NCBI RefSeq assembly: GCF_034927245.1 | Contig: NZ_JAYFQK010000038.1 | Location: forward strand, 124,001-188,000 | Source: Desulfitobacterium_A sp034927245 | GTDB taxonomy: Bacteria; Bacillota; Desulfitobacteriia; Desulfitobacteriales; Desulfitobacteriaceae | Length of the DNA stretch: 64,000 nucleotides | Direction: 5' to 3' | Shown here: in pieces, positions 62,864-64,000 of the stretch | Layout of the letters: the number at the start of each line of letters is the position of its first letter | Numbering within the stretch: position 1 is the stretch's first letter | Program-made: the position numbers and the translations under genes | The notes under the pieces: model-generated | The model's input: the letters and a program-made list of their open reading frames with translations, nothing else | What the model was told of the DNA's origin: nothing | Database searches by the model: none

Positions 62864-64000
62864 ATGAGTATACTGGATCGTTATGAAATGGTCTGCGGGG
62901 TTGAGACCCATGTTGAGTTAGCGACTAAAACGAAGATTTTCTGCAATTGCAGTACCGAATTCGGCGGCGAACAAAATACGCATGTCTGCCCGGTCTGTAT
63001 GGCTTTGCCGGGAGCGTTGCCCGTACTCAATCGGGATGTCGTCAATCTGGCGATTAAAGCGGGATTAGCCTTGAATTGTGAAATTGCTGAGTTTTCGAAG
63101 TTTGATCGGAAGAACTATTTCTACCCGGATTCACCGAAGAATTATCAGATCTCCCAATTTGATTTGCCGATTTGCAAAAGCGGTTGGGTCGAGATTGAGA
63201 TCGAGGGCGAAAAGAAAAAGATTGGGATTACCCGTGCGCATATGGAAGATGATGCAGGCAAGCTTGTGCACAGCGGGGAAACGATTTCAACCTCCAATGA
63301 ATCTTCAGTAGACTATAACCGGACAGGAGTGCCGCTTCTGGAGATCGTGTCCGAGCCAGATATGCGCTCGATTCCCGAAGTTTTGGCTTTCCTTGAAGAA
63401 TTGGTAAAGATCATGCAATATACGGAAGTGTCTGACTGCCGCATGGAACAAGGCTCAGTCCGTTTTGATATCAATGTTTCCCTGAGACCGCGCGGTCAAA
63501 AGGAGTTCGGAACCCGCACAGAGTCGAAGAACTTAAATTCGTTCAGCTCCGTCCGGCGCTGTCTGGAATATGAGATCAGCCGCCAGGCCGAACTTTTGGA
63601 CGATGGGGAAGAAGTCATCCAAGAGACGTTAACATGGGATGAAGGCCGCGGAATCACCTTATCCCTTCGTTCCAAAGAAGAAGCGCATGACTACCGTTAC
63701 TTCCCGGAACCGGATTTGCCGCCGCTTATTATTGATCGGGAATGGGTCGAGAATGTTCGCAAAACATTGCCCGAGCTTCCTGCGGCGCGAAGAGAACGGC
63801 TTAAATCGCTTGACTTATCAGATTATGATGCAGGTGTTATTACCAGCGATAAAGCACTTTCGGACTTTTTTGATGAAGCTTTGAAAGGTTATACAGATGC
63901 TAAAAACCTGGCGAACTGGATCATGGGAGAATATACCCGTCTCCTGAATGCCCAAGGACTCAGTGTGGAGGAATCTCCGGTTAAACCTCTGCAGCTGGCC
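62864..64000 (+). CDS. gatB: Amidotransferase subunit B, partial
   Basis: ATG 62864 begins MSILDRYEMVCGVETHVELA, and the frame is open for 379 codons to the right edge (family about 475). Zinc-binding Cys (FCNCSTEF, CPVCMALPG) and the transamidation segments AHMEDDAGK and DYNRTGVPLLEIVSEP are visible. The C-terminal YqeY-like tail is beyond the window. It starts two bases after the gatA stop. Confidence 0.96.
   Translation, partial: MSILDRYEMVCGVETHVELATKTKIFCNCSTEFGGEQNTHVCPVCMALPGALPVLNRDVVNLAIKAGLALNCEIAEFSKFDRKNYFYPDSPKNYQISQFDLPICKSGWVEIEIEGEKKKIGITRAHMEDDAGKLVHSGETISTSNESSVDYNRTGVPLLEIVSEPDMRSIPEVLAFLEELVKIMQYTEVSDCRMEQGSVRFDINVSLRPRGQKEFGTRTESKNLNSFSSVRRCLEYEISRQAELLDDGEEVIQETLTWDEGRGITLSLRSKEEAHDYRYFPEPDLPPLIIDREWVENVRKTLPELPAARRERLKSLDLSDYDAGVITSDKALSDFFDEALKGYTDAKNLANWIMGEYTRLLNAQGLSVEESPVKPLQLA

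Overview
The window looks like a chromosome segment of a spore-forming, low-to-mid GC Firmicute. The best guess is the Desulfitobacterium/Desulfosporosinus group (Peptococcaceae sensu lato). That is inference from gene content: a pur operon under a guanine-PRPP tandem riboswitch, a SAM-I riboswitch on metNIQ, a CotJC-like coat/catalase protein, a CC/Se-motif HesB-like protein, a short-form HisG with HisZ, a YhaM exonuclease, and frequent TTG/GTG starts. No rRNA, tRNA or CRISPR array was found.

Layout. (1) 1 to about 6.5 kb is the right end of a GC-rich prophage or integrative element. A leftward early operon (HTH proteins, an Xis-like protein, a DUF6273 protein, zinc-ribbon and DUF3873-like proteins) faces a rightward CI-type repressor across a promoter/operator region. 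It is followed by small genes and a tyrosine integrase at 5.3-6.4 kb. (2) 6.5-13 kb is AT-rich accessory DNA: two 150-bp direct repeats flanking a lipoprotein gene and a broken toxin-antitoxin pair, four small hairpins with the same GTCCAT loop, GNAT and VOC resistance-type enzymes, a dead MerR gene, a K+ channel and two small unknown genes. (3) 13-14.7 kb is an orphan membrane histidine kinase behind a leader that contains a terminator. (4) 14.7-23.6 kb is purE-B-C-F-M-N-H-D, led by overlapping guanine and PRPP aptamers and one terminator. (5) 23.6-26.9 kb is a graveyard: a deleted transposase, a truncated amidase, and a decayed IS4-family element sitting in the loop of a terminator. (6) 27-33.9 kb holds a CotJC-like protein, a CC/Se protein, two WYL regulators, YhaM, and a ChrB-like protein with an MFS carrier. 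(7) 34-37 kb is the metNIQ methionine transporter on the minus strand under a SAM-I riboswitch. (8) 37.2-45.5 kb is a YerC/TrpR-like gene, hisZ, pfkA, then hisG-D-B-H-A-F-IE. (9) 45.5-47.7 kb is a solitary HTH-N6-adenine methylase fusion. (10) 47.8-52.2 kb is a PAS-PP2C phosphatase, RsbW-like kinase, STAS protein and zinc-binding chemoreceptor module. (11) 52.2-64 kb holds cstA, an NlpC/P60 hydrolase, pcrA, a CBS-type pyrophosphatase, ligA and gatCAB (gatB runs off the end).

How it fits together. The core is biosynthetic and shares PRPP. PRPP is the substrate of PurF and HisG/HisZ, and the pur leader appears to sense PRPP directly against guanine. The methionine importer is switched by SAM. 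The most unusual material is non-coding: the tandem riboswitch, a three-hairpin RNA candidate in the prophage, the GTCCAT hairpins, the paired operators and 9-bp repeats before the ChrB-like gene, and the attenuator-like kinase leader. The most interesting protein module is the partner-switching set joined to a chemoreceptor. All assignments are from reading motifs. No database search was run.
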